Assembly: GCA_027483895.1 (NCBI GenBank)
Contig: JAIXTP010000007.1
Coordinates: 47,880-111,879 of the forward strand
DNA length: 64,000 bases
Direction of reading: 5' to 3'
Origin: Hyphomicrobiales bacterium
Lineage (GTDB): Bacteria; Pseudomonadota; Alphaproteobacteria; Rhizobiales; Beijerinckiaceae
Shown in pieces: positions 25,315 through 36,070 of this stretch. The stretch's first letter is position 1. The number at the start of each line of letters is the position of its first letter. A program made the translations under genes and the position numbers. The notes under the pieces were generated by a model, which made no database searches, was not told the DNA's origin, and worked only from the letters and a program-made list of their open reading frames with translations.

Positions 25315-27161
25315 GACGGGCGCGCCTCGCCCGCCGCGCCGTCGCCGCCGACGAGCCGCTCGGTTTCCTCGGTGAGCCCTTTGGGCTCGGCCTTCGGCGG
25401 CAGCAGGGGCTCGGGCCGGACGCCGCGGCCGTAGAGATAATGCGCGCCGCCCATCGGCCCTTCGCCGCGTTGGGCTGCGAGCCGCGCCTCGTCGCGGCGG
25501 CGGACGTCCTCGGCGATCGCCTCCGCCGTCTCGGCGTCGAAGCCCGCGGCCCGCAGCGCGGCGCGGCCGAAGGCGATGGCCGCGGGGGCGGTTTCGCGGA
25601 CGTAATAGGCCACGTTGCGGTCCATCAGTTCGAGCGCGTGGTTCCGGTCATAGGCGCGGACGTGGAGCGCGGCTTCGGGAAATTCGCGGGAGACGAGGTC
25701 GACGATGCGTGTGGCGGCCTCGCGGTCGTCGACGCAGACCGCGATGAGCCGCGCGCGGCCTGCGCCCGCTGCGCGCAGCACGTCGATGCGCGTGCCGTCG
25801 CCGTAATAGACCTTGAAGCCGAAACGGGCCGCGTTGCGGATCATGTCCACGTCGCGCTCGATGACGGTGACGTCGAGATCGGCCGCGAGCAGGAGCTGGG
25901 TGGACAGCTGGCCGAAGCGGCCGAAGCCGATGACGAGGACTTCCGAGCGGGTGCGGCCGAGGCCTTCGATGTCGTAGGCCGCCTCGCCGCGGACCCTGAG
26001 CTTGCGGCGGGCGCACCAGACTTCCGCGAGCCGGAAGAGGAGCGGCCCGCCGATCATCGTGAGCGCGGACAGCGCGGTCCACAGCACCGCCTCCTGCCGG
26101 CCGATGAGGCGCAGATCGGCCGCGAGCGGGATGAAGACGAAGGCGAATTCTCCGGCGGGCGAGAGCAGCGCCGCGAGCCGCACCGCCTCGCCCACCGCGA
26201 GCCGCCGCGCGCGGGCGATGGCGAAGACGATGACGGCCTTCAGGCCGAGCACGGCGACGAGGAATCCGGTGAGCGGGCCGAGGCTGTCGAGCACCACGCC
26301 GAGCTGCAGCGTCATGCCCACGCTCATGAAGAAAAGGCCGAGCAGGAGGCCGCGGAAGGGCTCGATATCGGCTTCGAGCTGGTGACGGAAATCGGATTCG
26401 GCGAGCAGCAGGCCCGCGACGAAGGCGCCGAGCGCCATGGACAGGCCGGCGGTCTGCAACAGCAGCGCGGCGCCGAGCACGACGAGAAGGGCGGCCGCCG
26501 TCATGAGTTCGCGGGCGCCGGTGCGGGCGAGGATCCGGAACAGCGGATTGAGGAGCCAGCGGCCCGCCACCACGAGGCCGAACAGCGCGCCGGCGGCGAT
26601 CAACGCGGCGAGCGGCGTGGCGGTCCCGGCCGTGGGGCCGGCGAGAAGCGGCACGAGCGCGAGGGCGGGCGCGACCGCGATGTCCTGCATCAGGAGCACC
26701 GCGAAGCCCTTTTCGCCGTAGGGCGTGCGCAGATCGCCCCGGTCTTCGAGGATGCGGAGCGCGATGGACGTGGCCGACAGTGCCAGCGCGAAGGCGACGA
26801 CGACGGAGCCCGCGAGCGAGGTGCCGGTGAGCAGCGCGAGCGGCAGCAGGGCTGCGCTGCAGAGCAGAACCTGCGCACCGCCGAAGCCGAGGATCGCATG
26901 CCGCATCGCCACGAGCCGCGCGGGCTTCAGCTCGAGCCCGATGACGAAGAGCAGCATCACGACGCCGAGTTCCGCGATCGCGAGCGTCATGGCGGGGTCT
27001 GTGACGAGGCGCAGGCCGGACGGACCCACCGCGATGCCGGCCAGCAGATAGCCCACGATGGCGCCGAGCCCGATGCGTTTCGCAAGGGGCACGAAGACCA
27101 TGGCGGCGGCGATCAAGGACAGGATCGGAGCGAGGAAGGCGGGCGAATGGGCGTCGGGCAT
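25311..27161 (-). CDS. CPA2 monovalent cation:proton antiporter (KefB/KefC-like)
   Basis: The product is 616 aa. An AGGAAA ribosome-binding site fixes the ATG at 27161. An N-terminal membrane domain of about 12-13 helices (residues about 8-380) includes LFVIGLELKP, ALSATSIALRIL and LMQDIAVAPAL. An RCK/TrkA-N nucleotide-binding domain follows, with IGFGRFGQ (411-418) and the acidic YYGDGTRIDVL. It probably moves K+ out in exchange for H+. Glutathione-gated Kef systems protect against electrophiles, but no KefF/KefG subunit is adjacent, so gating is unproven. Confidence 0.9.
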   Translation of the reverse strand: MPDAHSPAFLAPILSLIAAAMVFVPLAKRIGLGAIVGYLLAGIAVGPSGLRLVTDPAMTLAIAELGVVMLLFVIGLELKPARLVAMRHAILGFGGAQVLLCSAALLPLALLTGTSLAGSVVVAFALALSATSIALRILEDRGDLRTPYGEKGFAVLLMQDIAVAPALALVPLLAGPTAGTATPLAALIAAGALFGLVVAGRWLLNPLFRILARTGARELMTAAALLVVLGAALLLQTAGLSMALGAFVAGLLLAESDFRHQLEADIEPFRGLLLGLFFMSVGMTLQLGVVLDSLGPLTGFLVAVLGLKAVIVFAIARARRLAVGEAVRLAALLSPAGEFAFVFIPLAADLRLIGRQEAVLWTALSALTMIGGPLLFRLAEVWCARRKLRVRGEAAYDIEGLGRTRSEVLVIGFGRFGQLSTQLLLAADLDVTVIERDVDMIRNAARFGFKVYYGDGTRIDVLRAAGAGRARLIAVCVDDREAATRIVDLVSREFPEAALHVRAYDRNHALELMDRNVAYYVRETAPAAIAFGRAALRAAGFDAETAEAIAEDVRRRDEARLAAQRGEGPMGGAHYLYGRGVRPEPLLPPKAEPKGLTEETERLVGGDGAAGEARPS

Positions 27162-27208
27162 TTCGTTTCCTGAGAGCACGTGGACCCCACCCTCGGCCCT
27201 CCGCGCGC

Positions 27209-27237
27209 TTGACACTTTTCCGGGTGCGGGGTCAGTA
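27209..27237 (+). promoter_or_regulatory. Candidate sigma-70 promoter for ispH-thrB-rnhA
   Basis: A perfect TTGACA (27209-27214) is followed after 17 bp by TCAGTA (27232-27237), a weak -10. The ispH ATG lies 14 bp further on, so the leader would be very short. The site sits in the divergent gap with the Kef-type gene. Confidence 0.45.
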
Positions 27238-27251
27238 GCACCGTCCACCGA

Positions 27252-28235
27252 ATGCACGGCATGATGACACGGACCGACGCGCCCCCGCTGAGAATTCTGC
27301 TCTGCGCCCCACGCGGCTTCTGCGCGGGCGTCGTGCGTGCGATCGACGCCGTCGAACAGGCGCTCCGTCTTTACGGGGCGCCGGTCTATGTCCGGCACGA
27401 GATCGTGCACAACAAATACGTCGTGGAAGGGCTGCGCCGGAAGGGGGCGATCTTCGTCTCCGAACTGGATCAGGTGCCCGACGGCGACGCCCCGGTGATC
27501 TTTTCCGCGCACGGCGTGCCGAAGGCGGTGCCCGCCGAGGCCGACCGCCGCAATCTCTTCGCCATCGACGCGACCTGCCCGCTGGTGACCAAGGTGCATC
27601 GCGAGGCGGAGATCCACCACAAGCGCGGCCGCACGGTGATCTTCATCGGCCATGCGGGGCACCCGGAAGTGGTCGGCACGATGGGCCAGCTGCCCGAAGG
27701 CGCGGTGCTTCTGGTCGAGACCGCCGAAGACGTCGCGCGGCTCGAAGCGCCCGCGGGCGAACTCGCCTATGCGACGCAGACGACGCTTTCCGTCGACGAC
27801 ACGCAGGCGGTGGTCGACGCGCTGCGGGCGCGCTTCCCGGCCATCGTCGGCCCGCACAAGGAAGACATCTGCTACGCGACGACCAATCGGCAGGAAGCCG
27901 TGAAGCGGGTCGCGCCGCAGGTCGACGCGATGATCGTGGTCGGTTCGCCGAACTCGTCCAATTCCCAGCGCCTGCGCGAAGTCGCCGAAAGGGCGGGCTG
28001 CCGCACGGCTCGGCTCGTGCTGCGGGCCGAGGACATCGACTGGTCGCTCTTCGACGGCATTTCCTCGCTCGGCATCACGGCCGGGGCCTCGGCGCCCGAG
28101 ATCCTCGTCGAGGAGATCATCGACGCCTTCGCCGCGCGCCGGTCCATCGCGGTCGAGACCGTTTCGACGGCCGACGAGAGCGTCTTCTTCCCCCTGCCGC
28201 GCCGCCTTCGCGACGCCGCCGCGGAGTCCGTTTAA
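27252..28235 (+). CDS. ispH: 4-hydroxy-3-methylbut-2-enyl diphosphate reductase
   Basis: The product is 327 aa; ATGs at 27261 and 27264 are alternative starts. The three iron-sulfur cysteines are in RGFCAGV (C24), DATCPLV (C109) and [10 protein letters not shown] (C207). Substrate-binding histidines are in [15 protein letters not shown] and GHAGHPE. IspH is the last step of the MEP isoprenoid pathway and makes IPP and DMAPP. thrB follows with no gap. Confidence 0.96.
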   Translation: MHGMMTRTDAPPLRILLCAPRGFCAGVVRAIDAVEQALRLYGAPVYVRHEIVHNKYVVEGLRRKGAIFVSELDQVPDGDAPVIFSAHGVPKAVPAEADRRNLFAIDATCPLVTKVHREAEIHHKRGRTVIFIGHAGHPEVVGTMGQLPEGAVLLVETAEDVARLEAPAGELAYATQTTLSVDDTQAVVDALRARFPAIVGPHKEDICYATTNRQEAVKRVAPQVDAMIVVGSPNSSNSQRLREVAERAGCRTARLVLRAEDIDWSLFDGISSLGITAGASAPEILVEEIIDAFAARRSIAVETVSTADESVFFPLPRRLRDAAAESV

Positions 28236-29210
28236 GTGGCCGTCTATACCGAAGTCCCCGACGACGAACTTTCCGCCTTCGTGGCGGGCTACGACATCGG
28301 GGCGGTCCTCGCCGCCAAGGGAATCGCCGAAGGCGTCGAGAATTCGAATTTCCTGCTGCACACGGAAACCGGCTTCTTCATCCTCACGCTCTACGAGAAG
28401 CGGGTGCGCGAAAGCGATCTGCCCTTCTTCATCGGGCTGATGGAACATCTCGCGGCCAAGGGGCTCGTCTGCCCGCAGCCGGTGAAGAACCGCAAGGGCG
28501 AGGCGCTCGGCCGGCTCGCGGGGCGGCCCGCCGCGATCGTGACCTTTCTCGACGGCATGGGCGTGAAGCGGCCCGGCACCGCGCATTGCGGCGCGGTGGG
28601 CGAGGCGCTGGCGCGGCTGCATCTGGCGGGAGCCGACTTCCCGATGACGCGCGAGAACGCGCTCTCGGTGGCGGGCTGGCGGCCGCTGTTCGAGGCCGCG
28701 CGCGAGCGCGCCGACACCGTGACGCCCGGCCTGCGGGACGCGGCGGAAGCGGCGCTCGTCGCGCTGGAACGCGACTGGCCGAAGGGCCTGCCGAGCGGCG
28801 TGATCCATGCCGACCTGTTCCCGGACAACGTCTTCTTCATCGGGCCGCAGCTCTCGGGACTGATCGACTTCTATTTCGCCTGCACCGACGGCTTCGCCTA
28901 TGACCTCGCGATCTGCCTGAACGCCTGGTGCTTCGAGCAGGACGGCTCCTACAACCTCACCAAGGGGCAGGCGATGATCGCGGGCTACCGACGGGTGCGC
29001 GAGCTGACCGACCCGGAGATCGAGGCGCTGCCGATCCTGTGCCGGGGCGCCGCGCTGCGCTTCATGCTGACCCGGCTCGTCGATTGGCTGAACGTGCCGC
29101 CGGGCGCGCTCGTGCGGCCGAAGGATCCGCTCGAATATTACCGGAAGCTGCGCTTCCACCAGCGCGCCGAAAGCGCGGCCGATTACGGCCTCGTCGCTCT
29201 TCCCGCATGA
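28236..29210 (+). CDS. thrB: Homoserine kinase (APH-fold type)
   Basis: The product is 324 aa from a GTG directly after the ispH TAA. It has the ThrB-II family start [41 protein letters not shown] (nucleotide-binding region), [13 protein letters not shown] (catalytic Asp) and [18 protein letters not shown] (metal Asp). It phosphorylates homoserine for threonine synthesis. The next enzyme, thrC, is at 42.6 kb in this window. It overlaps rnhA by 4 bases. Confidence 0.93.
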   Translation: MAVYTEVPDDELSAFVAGYDIGAVLAAKGIAEGVENSNFLLHTETGFFILTLYEKRVRESDLPFFIGLMEHLAAKGLVCPQPVKNRKGEALGRLAGRPAAIVTFLDGMGVKRPGTAHCGAVGEALARLHLAGADFPMTRENALSVAGWRPLFEAARERADTVTPGLRDAAEAALVALERDWPKGLPSGVIHADLFPDNVFFIGPQLSGLIDFYFACTDGFAYDLAICLNAWCFEQDGSYNLTKGQAMIAGYRRVRELTDPEIEALPILCRGAALRFMLTRLVDWLNVPPGALVRPKDPLEYYRKLRFHQRAESAADYGLVALPA

Positions 29211-29656
29211 CGCAGCAGGTCACGATCTTCACCGACGGGGCGTGCTCCGGAAACCCCGGCCCCGGCGGCTGGGGCGTGCTGCTCGTCTATGGCGAGGCGC
29301 GGCGCGAACTCTGCGGCGGCGAAGAGCAGACCACCAACAACCGGATGGAACTGACCGCCGCGATCATGGGGCTGGAGACGCTGAAGCGCCCCTGCCGGGT
29401 GGAGCTGTGGACGGACAGCCAATATGTCCGGCAGGGCGTGACGAGCTGGATCTACGGCTGGAAATCGAACGGCTGGAAGACCGCCGACAAGAAGCCGGTG
29501 AAGAACGCCGACCTGTGGCAGCGCCTCGACGAGGCGCGGGCCCGGCATGAGGTCGTCTTCCACTGGGTGAAGGGCCATGCGGGCCACCCCGAGAACGAGC
29601 GTGTGGACGAACTCGCCCGCGAGGGGATGAAGCCGTTCTTGCCCGTGAAGGGGTGA
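29207..29656 (+). CDS. rnhA: Ribonuclease HI
   Basis: The product is 149 aa. The four catalytic acids D10, E48, D70 and D134 are all present at the Escherichia coli numbering, with the [15 protein letters not shown] start and [14 protein letters not shown]. It degrades RNA in RNA-DNA hybrids. The ATGA overlap with thrB makes ispH-thrB-rnhA one coupled unit, a conserved alphaproteobacterial order. RNase HII is also encoded here (54.1 kb). Confidence 0.95.
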   Translation: MTQQVTIFTDGACSGNPGPGGWGVLLVYGEARRELCGGEEQTTNNRMELTAAIMGLETLKRPCRVELWTDSQYVRQGVTSWIYGWKSNGWKTADKKPVKNADLWQRLDEARARHEVVFHWVKGHAGHPENERVDELAREGMKPFLPVKG

Positions 29657-29685
29657 GGCGGGCGGCCGCCCGGCTGTTCTTCTTC

Positions 29686-29787
29686 CGTCATTGCGAGCGA
29701 AGCGAAGCAATCCAGAGAACGCGGGGCGTTGTGCTCTATGCCCGGCGTTCTCTGGATTGCTTCGTCGCTTTGCTCCTCGCAATGACG
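29686..29787. repeat. Dispersed palindrome type 2
   Basis: Left arm CGTCATTGCGAGCGAAGCGA and right arm GCTCCTCGCAATGACG are inverted, with a GTGCTCTATGCCC centre. It fills the gap between the convergent ends of rnhA and gcvPB and could terminate both transcripts. Confidence 0.8.
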
Positions 29788-29825
29788 GGTCGAGGGTCGG
29801 CGGCTCCCGGCGGCCCTCTCCGCCC

Positions 29826-31391
29826 TCACTCCGCGGCGTCGCGGATCGGGGCGGGGGGCGTCCAGCGGAGGACGGGGGTGCGGGCCGCGCGGGTCTCGTC
29901 GAGACGACGACGGGGCGCGTGGTAAGGCGCGCCCGTGAAGCGCTCGGCGTCGCCGCGCTTCGCCGCCAGCGCGAGATCCCGCAGCGTGGCGATGAAGAGG
30001 TCCAGCGACGCGCGGCTCTCGCTCTCGGTCGGCTCGATCAGCATCGCGCCGTGGACGACGAGCGGGAAATAGACCGTCATCGGGTGATAGCCCTCGTCGA
30101 TCATCGCCTTGGCGAAATCGAGCGTGGTCACCCCCGTGTCCTTCAGCCAAGCGTCGTCGAACAGCACCTCATGCATGCAGGCGCGGTTGCCGAAGGGCAG
30201 GGACATGAGATCGGCGAGGCGCGCGCGGACATAGTTCGCGTTCAGCACCGCATCCTCCGACGCCTGCCGGCAGCCGTCGGCACCGTGCGAGAGCATGTAG
30301 GAGAGCGCGCGGACATACATGCCCATCTGGCCGTGGAAGGCCGTGATGCGGCCGAAGGCGTCCGTGCCCTCCTCGTCCTCGACGAGATCGAAGCCCGCAC
30401 CGTCCATGCGGACGAAGGGGACCGGGGCGAAGGCCGCAAGACGCTCGGACAGAACGACGGGGCCGGAGCCCGGCCCGCCGCCGCCATGCGGGGTCGAGAA
30501 GGTCTTGTGCAGGTTGATGTGCATGGCGTCGACGCCGAGATCGCCCGGCCGCGCCTTGCCCACGATGGCGTTGTAGTTGGCGCCGTCGCAGTAGAAATAG
30601 CCGCCCGCCGCATGGACAGCCTCGGCGATGGCGACGACGTCCTTCTCGAACAGCCCGCAGGTGTTCGGATTGGTGAGCATGATCGCCGCCGTATCCGGCC
30701 CCGCGAGCGCGCGCACGACTTCGGGATCGACGGTGCCGTCCTCGCGCACGGGGACGGGCTTCACGTCGAACTGGATCAGGGCGGCGGTGGCGGGATTCGT
30801 GCCGTGGGCCGAATCGGGCACCAGCACCGTGCGGCGCGTCGCGCCTTCGCCCTTTGCCTCGATCGCGGCCTTGATCGCCATCATCCCGCAAAGCTCGCCA
30901 TGCGCGCCCGCCTTGGGCGAGAGGGCGACCGCGGTCATGCCGGTGAGCTCGCGCAGCCAGCGGCCGAGCTCGTTCATGAGTTCGAGCGCGCCCTGCACGG
31001 TCGAGACCGGCTGAAGCGGATGCACGTCCGCAAAGCCAGGCAGTCGGGCCATGCGCTCGTTGAGCCGCGGATTGTGCTTCATCGTGCAGGAGCCGAGCGG
31101 GAACAGGCCCGTGTCGATGCCGTAGTTCTTCTGCGACAACCGCACGAAATGGCGCATCGTCTCGGGTTCCGACAGGCCGGGCAGGCCGATGCCGTCGGTG
31201 CGTTCGAGACCGCCGAGGCGGGGCGCGAAGGCTTCCGGCTCATCGAGATCGACGCCGGTGACGTCGTAACGGCCGATCTCGAACAGCAAGGGCTCTTCCT
31301 GCTGCAGCGCCTTGTTGCCGGTGAAGGTGGAAGGACCGGCCGCGGCGGCGGCGCCCGGAGCGGTGGGACGACCCTGACGGTTCAGCATCAC
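29826..31391 (-). CDS. gcvPB: Glycine dehydrogenase (decarboxylating) subunit 2
   Basis: The product is 521 aa, the normal length for the C-terminal half of P-protein when split. The PLP-binding Lys is in [18 protein letters not shown] (K296). Other conserved segments are [19 protein letters not shown] and [14 protein letters not shown]. With GcvPA it decarboxylates glycine and passes aminomethyl to the lipoyl group of GcvH. It starts inside the gcvPA stop (ATGA overlap) and is the last gene of the operon. Confidence 0.96.
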   Translation of the reverse strand: MMLNRQGRPTAPGAAAAAGPSTFTGNKALQQEEPLLFEIGRYDVTGVDLDEPEAFAPRLGGLERTDGIGLPGLSEPETMRHFVRLSQKNYGIDTGLFPLGSCTMKHNPRLNERMARLPGFADVHPLQPVSTVQGALELMNELGRWLRELTGMTAVALSPKAGAHGELCGMMAIKAAIEAKGEGATRRTVLVPDSAHGTNPATAALIQFDVKPVPVREDGTVDPEVVRALAGPDTAAIMLTNPNTCGLFEKDVVAIAEAVHAAGGYFYCDGANYNAIVGKARPGDLGVDAMHINLHKTFSTPHGGGGPGSGPVVLSERLAAFAPVPFVRMDGAGFDLVEDEEGTDAFGRITAFHGQMGMYVRALSYMLSHGADGCRQASEDAVLNANYVRARLADLMSLPFGNRACMHEVLFDDAWLKDTGVTTLDFAKAMIDEGYHPMTVYFPLVVHGAMLIEPTESESRASLDLFIATLRDLALAAKRGDAERFTGAPYHAPRRRLDETRAARTPVLRWTPPAPIRDAAE

Positions 31392-32728
31392 AGCACTCCC
31401 TTCAGCGCGGCGACCAGAGCGGCGCGGTCCTCGTCGGTGTTGATCTCGGTGTTCGCGACGATGAGGAGATCGTCGAGACCCGCCTTCGGCAGGAGGCGCG
31501 AGACGGGCACGCCCGCCATGACGCCCTGTTCCGCTAGCCGCTCCACCACGGCGGCGGCGGGGCGGGAGAGGCGCAGCGTGAACTCGTTGAAGAAGGCGCC
31601 GTTGAGCACCTCGACGCCCTTCACGCCCGAAAGCATGTCGGCGAGCTTCACGGCGTTCGCATGATTGATGCGGGCGAGGCGGGCGAGGCCCTCCTGGCCG
31701 AGCAGCGTCATGTGGATGGTGAAGGCCAGCGCGCAGAGGCCCGAATTGGTGCAGATGTTCGACGTCGCCTTGTCACGGCGGATGTGCTGCTCGCGGGTGG
31801 AGAGCGTCAGCACGAAGCCGCGGGTGCCGTCGGCATCGACCGTCTCGCCGCAGAGCCGGCCGGGCATCTGGCGGACGTATTTCTGCTTGGCGGCGAAGAG
31901 GCCGACATAGGGGCCGCCGAAATTCAGCGCATTGCCGATCGACTGGCCTTCGCCCACGACGATGTCGGCGCCCATCGCGCCGGGCGGCGTGACGAGGCCG
32001 AGCGAGACGACCTCCGTGAAGACCGCGATCAGCAGAGCGCCGGTCTCGCGGCACTTTTCCGATAGTTTCCGGAGGTCGCGCAGATTGCCGAAGACGTCCG
32101 GCGTCTGCACCACGACGCAGGAGACGCCCGAGTCGACCGCGGCGAGAAGGTCTTCGGACGCGGTGACGTCCGGGGCGAGGGTGACGACCTCGTCGCCTGC
32201 CATCTTCGACAGCGTCCGGACCACGTCGGCGTAATGCGGGTGCAGGCCGCCCGACAGCACCGCCTTGCGGCGCTTGGTGACGCGGTGGGCCATGAGCACG
32301 GCCTCGCCGCAGGCGGTCGAGCCGTCATACATGGAGGCGTTGGCCACCTCCATGCCGGTGAGCGCCGCGACTTGGGTCTGGAACTCGAAGAGATATTGCA
32401 GCGTGCCCTGCGCGATCTCGGGCTGGTAGGGCGTGTAGCTCGTGAGGAACTCCGAGCGCTGGATCAGGTGATCCACCGTCGCGGGCACGTGATGCTTGTA
32501 GGCGCCCGCGCCGACGAAGAAGGGCGCGGCCGAGGCCGGGACGTTCTTGCCCGCCATGCGGGAGAGGATGCGCTCGACCTCCAGCTCGCTCTTGCGGCGC
32601 GGCAGGTCCGGCAGCGCGCGCATCAGCTTGTCGGCGGGAATGTCGGCGAAGAGTTCGTCGATCGAACGCGCGCCGATCGCGGCCAGCATGTCCTGCCGGT
32701 CGGTGTCGGACAGAGGGAGATAACGCAT
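31388..32728 (-). CDS. gcvPA: Glycine dehydrogenase (decarboxylating) subunit 1
   Basis: The product is 446 aa. It has the family start [68 protein letters not shown] and [14 protein letters not shown]. It forms the N-terminal half of split P-protein and associates with GcvPB. It lies 33 bp downstream of gcvH. Confidence 0.96.
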   Translation of the reverse strand: MRYLPLSDTDRQDMLAAIGARSIDELFADIPADKLMRALPDLPRRKSELEVERILSRMAGKNVPASAAPFFVGAGAYKHHVPATVDHLIQRSEFLTSYTPYQPEIAQGTLQYLFEFQTQVAALTGMEVANASMYDGSTACGEAVLMAHRVTKRRKAVLSGGLHPHYADVVRTLSKMAGDEVVTLAPDVTASEDLLAAVDSGVSCVVVQTPDVFGNLRDLRKLSEKCRETGALLIAVFTEVVSLGLVTPPGAMGADIVVGEGQSIGNALNFGGPYVGLFAAKQKYVRQMPGRLCGETVDADGTRGFVLTLSTREQHIRRDKATSNICTNSGLCALAFTIHMTLLGQEGLARLARINHANAVKLADMLSGVKGVEVLNGAFFNEFTLRLSRPAAAVVERLAEQGVMAGVPVSRLLPKAGLDDLLIVANTEINTDEDRAALVAALKGVL

Positions 32729-32761
32729 CGCTGCCGCTCCTGACGGGACGGTTCGGGGTGA

Positions 32762-33139
32762 TCAGGACAAAGTGGAGACGAAGGCCTTGTACTCGTCCTC
32801 GCTCATGAGGCCGGACAGTTCGGACGCGTCCGAGATCCTGAGCTTCACGAACCAGCCCGAGCCGAGCGGATCCTCGTTGACGGTGCCGGGAGAGGCTTCG
32901 AGCGCGGAATTGACGGCGGTGACCTCGCCGGAGACCGGGGCATAGACCTCGCTCGCCGCCTTCACGCTCTCGACCACGGCGGCTTCGTCGCCCTTGCCGA
33001 CGGACTTCCCGATTTCGGGAAGCTCGACGAAGACCACGTCGCCGAGCTGGCTCTGCGCGTAATCGGTGATGCCGACGACGGCGGTGTCGCCCTCGATCCG
33101 GATATATTCGTGATCCTTGGTGTAGCGGGTCTCGGCCAT
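32762..33139 (-). CDS. gcvH: Glycine cleavage system H protein
   Basis: The product is 125 aa. The lipoyl attachment Lys is K60 in [19 protein letters not shown]. The N-terminus has [19 protein letters not shown]. It shuttles the aminomethyl group between P, T and L proteins. It is 20 bp after gcvT and in the same operon. Confidence 0.97.
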   Translation of the reverse strand: MAETRYTKDHEYIRIEGDTAVVGITDYAQSQLGDVVFVELPEIGKSVGKGDEAAVVESVKAASEVYAPVSGEVTAVNSALEASPGTVNEDPLGSGWFVKLRISDASELSGLMSEDEYKAFVSTLS

Positions 33140-33159
33140 GGGACTGTCTCCGGTTCGGT

Positions 33160-34317
33160 TCAGGCGGACGGGCCGCGGAAATATCGTTGCGGGACGAAGG
33201 GCATGGGAACGATGCGGGCGGGCAGGGCCTTGCCGCGGACCATGAGCTGCACGGCCGTGCCGACCTCGGCGGACGCGGCCTCGACATAGCCCATGGCCAC
33301 GGGCCCGCCGATCGAGGGGCCGAAGCCGCCCGACGTCACGGTCCCGATCACCCGGCCTTCGGCATCGGCGATCTCGGTGCCCTCGCGGGCCGGCGCCTTG
33401 CCTTCGGGCAGGATGCCGACGCGGCGACGCGCGACGCCCTCGGCGAGTTCCCGGCGGATCCGGTCCGCGCCCGGAAAGCCGCCTTCCTCGCGACGGCGCT
33501 TCTGCATCGACCAGACGAGCGAGGCCTCGACGGGCGAGGTCGTCGTGTCGATGTCGTGGCCGTAGAGGCAGAGACCGGCTTCCAGCCGCAGCGAATCGCG
33601 GGCGCCGAGGCCGATCGGCTTGACCTCCGGCGCGCGCAGCAGGGCGGATGCGATCTCGTCGGCATGCGCGTTCGCCACCGAGATTTCGTAGCCGTCCTCG
33701 CCCGTGTAGCCCGAACGCGAGACGTTGACGGGGATGCCGTCGAACCGCGTGGTCCGGACCGTCATGAAGGCCATGTCGGCGGTGTCGGGGCAGTGCCGGG
33801 CCAGAACCTCGGCCGCCTTCGGCCCCTGCAGGGCGAGGAGCGCGCGGCGGTCGGCGCGCAGCAGGCGCACCGATTTCGGCAGGCGCGCGGCGAGGTGAGC
33901 GTAGTCCTGCTCCTTGCAGGCGGCGTTGACGACGAGCGCCAGCACGCCGTCCTCCGCCGGATCGGGCGACCGCGCGACCATGAAGTCGTCGAGGATGCCG
34001 CCTTCGTCGTTCAGGAATTGGGAATAGCGCTGCTGCGCCGGCTTCAGCCCTACGAAATCGGCGGGCGCGAGGGCTTCGAGCGCGCGGGCGGTCGTCTCGT
34101 GGTCGGGGCCGATGAGGAAGGCCTGGCCCATATGCGAGACGTCGAAGAGGCCGGCGTTCTCGCGCGTCCAGAGATGCTCGGCGAGGATGCCGGTCGGATA
34201 TTGGACGGGCATGTCGTAGCCCGCGAACGGCACCATGCGGGCGCCGAGCGCGACGTGGCGCGCATGCAGAGGCGTGCGCAGCAGCGTTTCGGCGGGGATC
34301 GTCTGGGTCTCTGCCAT
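33160..34317 (-). CDS. gcvT: Glycine cleavage system aminomethyltransferase (T protein)
   Basis: The product is 385 aa. Landmarks are [23 protein letters not shown] in two parts, [31 protein letters not shown] and [18 protein letters not shown]. It releases ammonia from the aminomethyl-lipoyl H protein and makes methylene-THF. It is the first gene after the tandem glycine riboswitch, whose 3' edge is 60 nt upstream of this start. Confidence 0.95.
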   Translation of the reverse strand: MAETQTIPAETLLRTPLHARHVALGARMVPFAGYDMPVQYPTGILAEHLWTRENAGLFDVSHMGQAFLIGPDHETTARALEALAPADFVGLKPAQQRYSQFLNDEGGILDDFMVARSPDPAEDGVLALVVNAACKEQDYAHLAARLPKSVRLLRADRRALLALQGPKAAEVLARHCPDTADMAFMTVRTTRFDGIPVNVSRSGYTGEDGYEISVANAHADEIASALLRAPEVKPIGLGARDSLRLEAGLCLYGHDIDTTTSPVEASLVWSMQKRRREEGGFPGADRIRRELAEGVARRRVGILPEGKAPAREGTEIADAEGRVIGTVTSGGFGPSIGGPVAMGYVEAASAEVGTAVQLMVRGKALPARIVPMPFVPQRYFRGPSA

Positions 34318-34377
34318 GGGCCGTCCCGGAGTCGGAGTCGCGCCTGACCCGTGCCGTGCGGCCCGGATCGTTCAGCG

Positions 34378-34580
34378 CCCCCTCTGTCCCGAGACCTGAG
34401 AGATTTCCCGCAGACCGATGCGCCCGCGGTTACGCCCTTCGGTGGGACGATCCTTGCGGATCGTCCGCTTTCCAGAGTGCCAGCTCCTCGCGGTCCTTCG
34501 GCCTGAGCGTTTCCGGGGCGGTTGCGCCTTCGGCGCCGGCGACCGGGGCTCGGAAGCCCCCGCCGGTCTCTTCCGCGAGG
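34378..34580 (-). ncRNA. Tandem glycine riboswitch (two aptamers) controlling gcvT-gcvH-gcvPA-gcvPB
   Basis: Read leftwards, two glycine aptamers occur in series. Aptamer 1 (about 34580-34483) has GCCGAAGGCGCAACC and AAACGCTCAGGCCGAAGGAC. Aptamer 2 (about 34480-34378) has CACCGAAGGGCGTAACC, AATCTCTCAGGTCTCGGGAC and then AGAGGGGG, plus a variable-arm hairpin GGACGATCC/GGATCGTCC. These are the conserved core strings of the family. Glycine binding normally turns on glycine cleavage genes. A TTGACT at 34624-34619 is a possible -35 for the leader. No obvious rho-independent terminator follows aptamer 2, so control may act on translation initiation. Confidence 0.93.
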
Positions 34581-34663
34581 ATTGACGGCCCATCACGAAT
34601 GGATGCGACTCGGCGGCGAGTCAACCGTCCGGTCGGCGAATGCGGTGGACCCGTGCGGCCGCC

Positions 34664-35230
34664 TCAGCGACCGCGCTTGCCCGCCGCCGGCATCTCGCCG
34701 CCGCCCGCGTCGAACCCGGCCGAAATCGAAAGCTCGGCGCCGTTGCGCGGGACCACGATGTCCTTATGGACCGACACGAAGCTCGCCAGCGATTCGCTCT
34801 TGGGGATCGTGACGTTCACGCGCTCGTTGCGGACCGCGATGACCTTGTCGCCGCGCTTCACGACGATCCGGACGGGCACCGGATAGGCGCCGGGCGCGCC
34901 CGACGTACCCAGCATCACGCGACCCTCGACGCCGACGGAAATCCGGATATTCGAGCCTTCGAGGCGGCATTCGCGCGCGACGTCCACCATGGCGGCCTGC
35001 GCCCTGAGGCCGTCGCCGCCGAAGCGATGCGCCGCACCGCCCTCGCGGATCTCGACCGCCGGGCATTCGAAATCCGTGTCTTCGGGTTCCGGCGCCGACG
35101 GCGGCACGGAGCCGCCGTAGAAGATCGCGGCGGGCTCGAAGCCGGAGCCGATCGAGCCGCAGGCGGAGAGAAGAAGGGCGAGGGCCGTCGCGGTGAGGCC
35201 CTTGGAAAGAGCGGAGCTGCTGCGCGTCAT
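34664..35230 (-). CDS. Putative lipoprotein, conserved hypothetical
   Basis: The product is 188 aa with a lipoprotein signal peptide: basic start, hydrophobic core, lipobox LSAC with Cys at about residue 24. The mature protein has two further cysteines (FECPAV, ARECRLE) and a beta-rich C-terminus. Small proteins of this shape occur in Hyphomicrobiales but I do not know a function. It is 21 bp after the IalB-family gene in the same direction, so probably co-transcribed. Confidence 0.72.
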   Translation of the reverse strand: MTRSSSALSKGLTATALALLLSACGSIGSGFEPAAIFYGGSVPPSAPEPEDTDFECPAVEIREGGAAHRFGGDGLRAQAAMVDVARECRLEGSNIRISVGVEGRVMLGTSGAPGAYPVPVRIVVKRGDKVIAVRNERVNVTIPKSESLASFVSVHKDIVVPRNGAELSISAGFDAGGGEMPAAGKRGR

Positions 35231-35251
35231 GTGGCTACCGATCCTTGAACG

Positions 35252-35758
35252 TCATTGCAGGGCGGCGAGGCCCGCCGAAAAGCCCGCGAGCGGGACGGGA
35301 ATTCCGACGCCTTCCTCGGGCGTCGGAAAGATCACGAAGGTCGCCGTTCCGCCCGCGCGGAACTGCGCCACGAGCTGCTGATCCATGACGACTTCGGCGA
35401 TGCAGCCGGTGGCGAGGCAGCGCACGAAGCCCGCGCGGCCGATGTCCACGCGGTCGATCTTCAGGCCGAGGCCCGCGGGCAGCAGGATATTGAGAGGTGC
35501 GACGACGCGCAGCAGCCATCCGTTTCCGTCGGCGGTACGCACCACGATCACGACGAGGCCGAGATTGCCCTTGTCCTCGGTGACGACGTTCTGGACGAGC
35601 GCGCATTGCTCCCGCGCGCCGGGCGCGGGCTCGCAGCGGAGCTGCCATTCGCCATGCGTCGCTTTGACCGCCCCCTGCGCCGCCGCACGCTCCGGAGCGA
35701 GCGCGGCGGCCGCGACGAGGGTCGCGAGGACCGGAAGAGCACGGCGGAGAAAGGTCAT
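35252..35758 (-). CDS. Invasion-associated locus B (IalB) family protein
   Basis: The product is 168 aa with a signal peptide ending near ERAAAQG. The mature domain has the IalB pattern: HGEWQLRCEPAPGAREQCALVQ, VVAPLNILLPAGLGLKID, FVRCLATGCIAEV with paired cysteines, and FIFPTPEEGVGIPV-like strand ends. The name comes from Bartonella; in free-living relatives this is a common periplasmic protein of unknown role. It is divergent from coxB. Confidence 0.88.
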   Translation of the reverse strand: MTFLRRALPVLATLVAAAALAPERAAAQGAVKATHGEWQLRCEPAPGAREQCALVQNVVTEDKGNLGLVVIVVRTADGNGWLLRVVAPLNILLPAGLGLKIDRVDIGRAGFVRCLATGCIAEVVMDQQLVAQFRAGGTATFVIFPTPEEGVGIPVPLAGFSAGLAALQ

Positions 35759-36070
35759 TCGTGGTCTCCGACGCGGGCGGCCCGTAGGGCGGACGACCCG
35801 TCACGCATGGTTCGGACCATGCCGGCCCGGTCGTGTCAAGCAGGGCTCGGAACGCGCATTTCGGGCGGGTTTTCGGAACCGATGCGAAAGGGAATGTGCA
35901 TTCGTCGCACGTTTTCCGCCTTTCGACGCGTTGCATGGCGGCGCCCTTTGTGGTTTTCACGTACCGAACATTTCCGGATGGTCATCGCGCCATAGCGGGT
36001 TTCCCCTCCGCCGGACGGTTCGGGGAAAACGTGCGTCCGCCTTCCGGCGAGTCAGGGAGATCGAATCGTC
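35759..36070. other. 312-bp divergent intergenic region (IalB-family gene / coxB)
   Basis: No coding sequence or RNA family is recognised. It contains a small perfect inverted repeat CATGGT-TCGG-ACCATG at about 35804-35819. It must hold the promoters of both flanking genes, but I see no clear TTGACA/TATAAT pair. The coxB ATG is preceded by a GGGAG site. Confidence 0.6.

Noticed and set aside
34372..34596. A 74-codon minus-strand open frame upstream of gcvT.
   Set aside because: It lies almost exactly on the tandem glycine riboswitch, and its Arg-rich translation is unlike any protein family.
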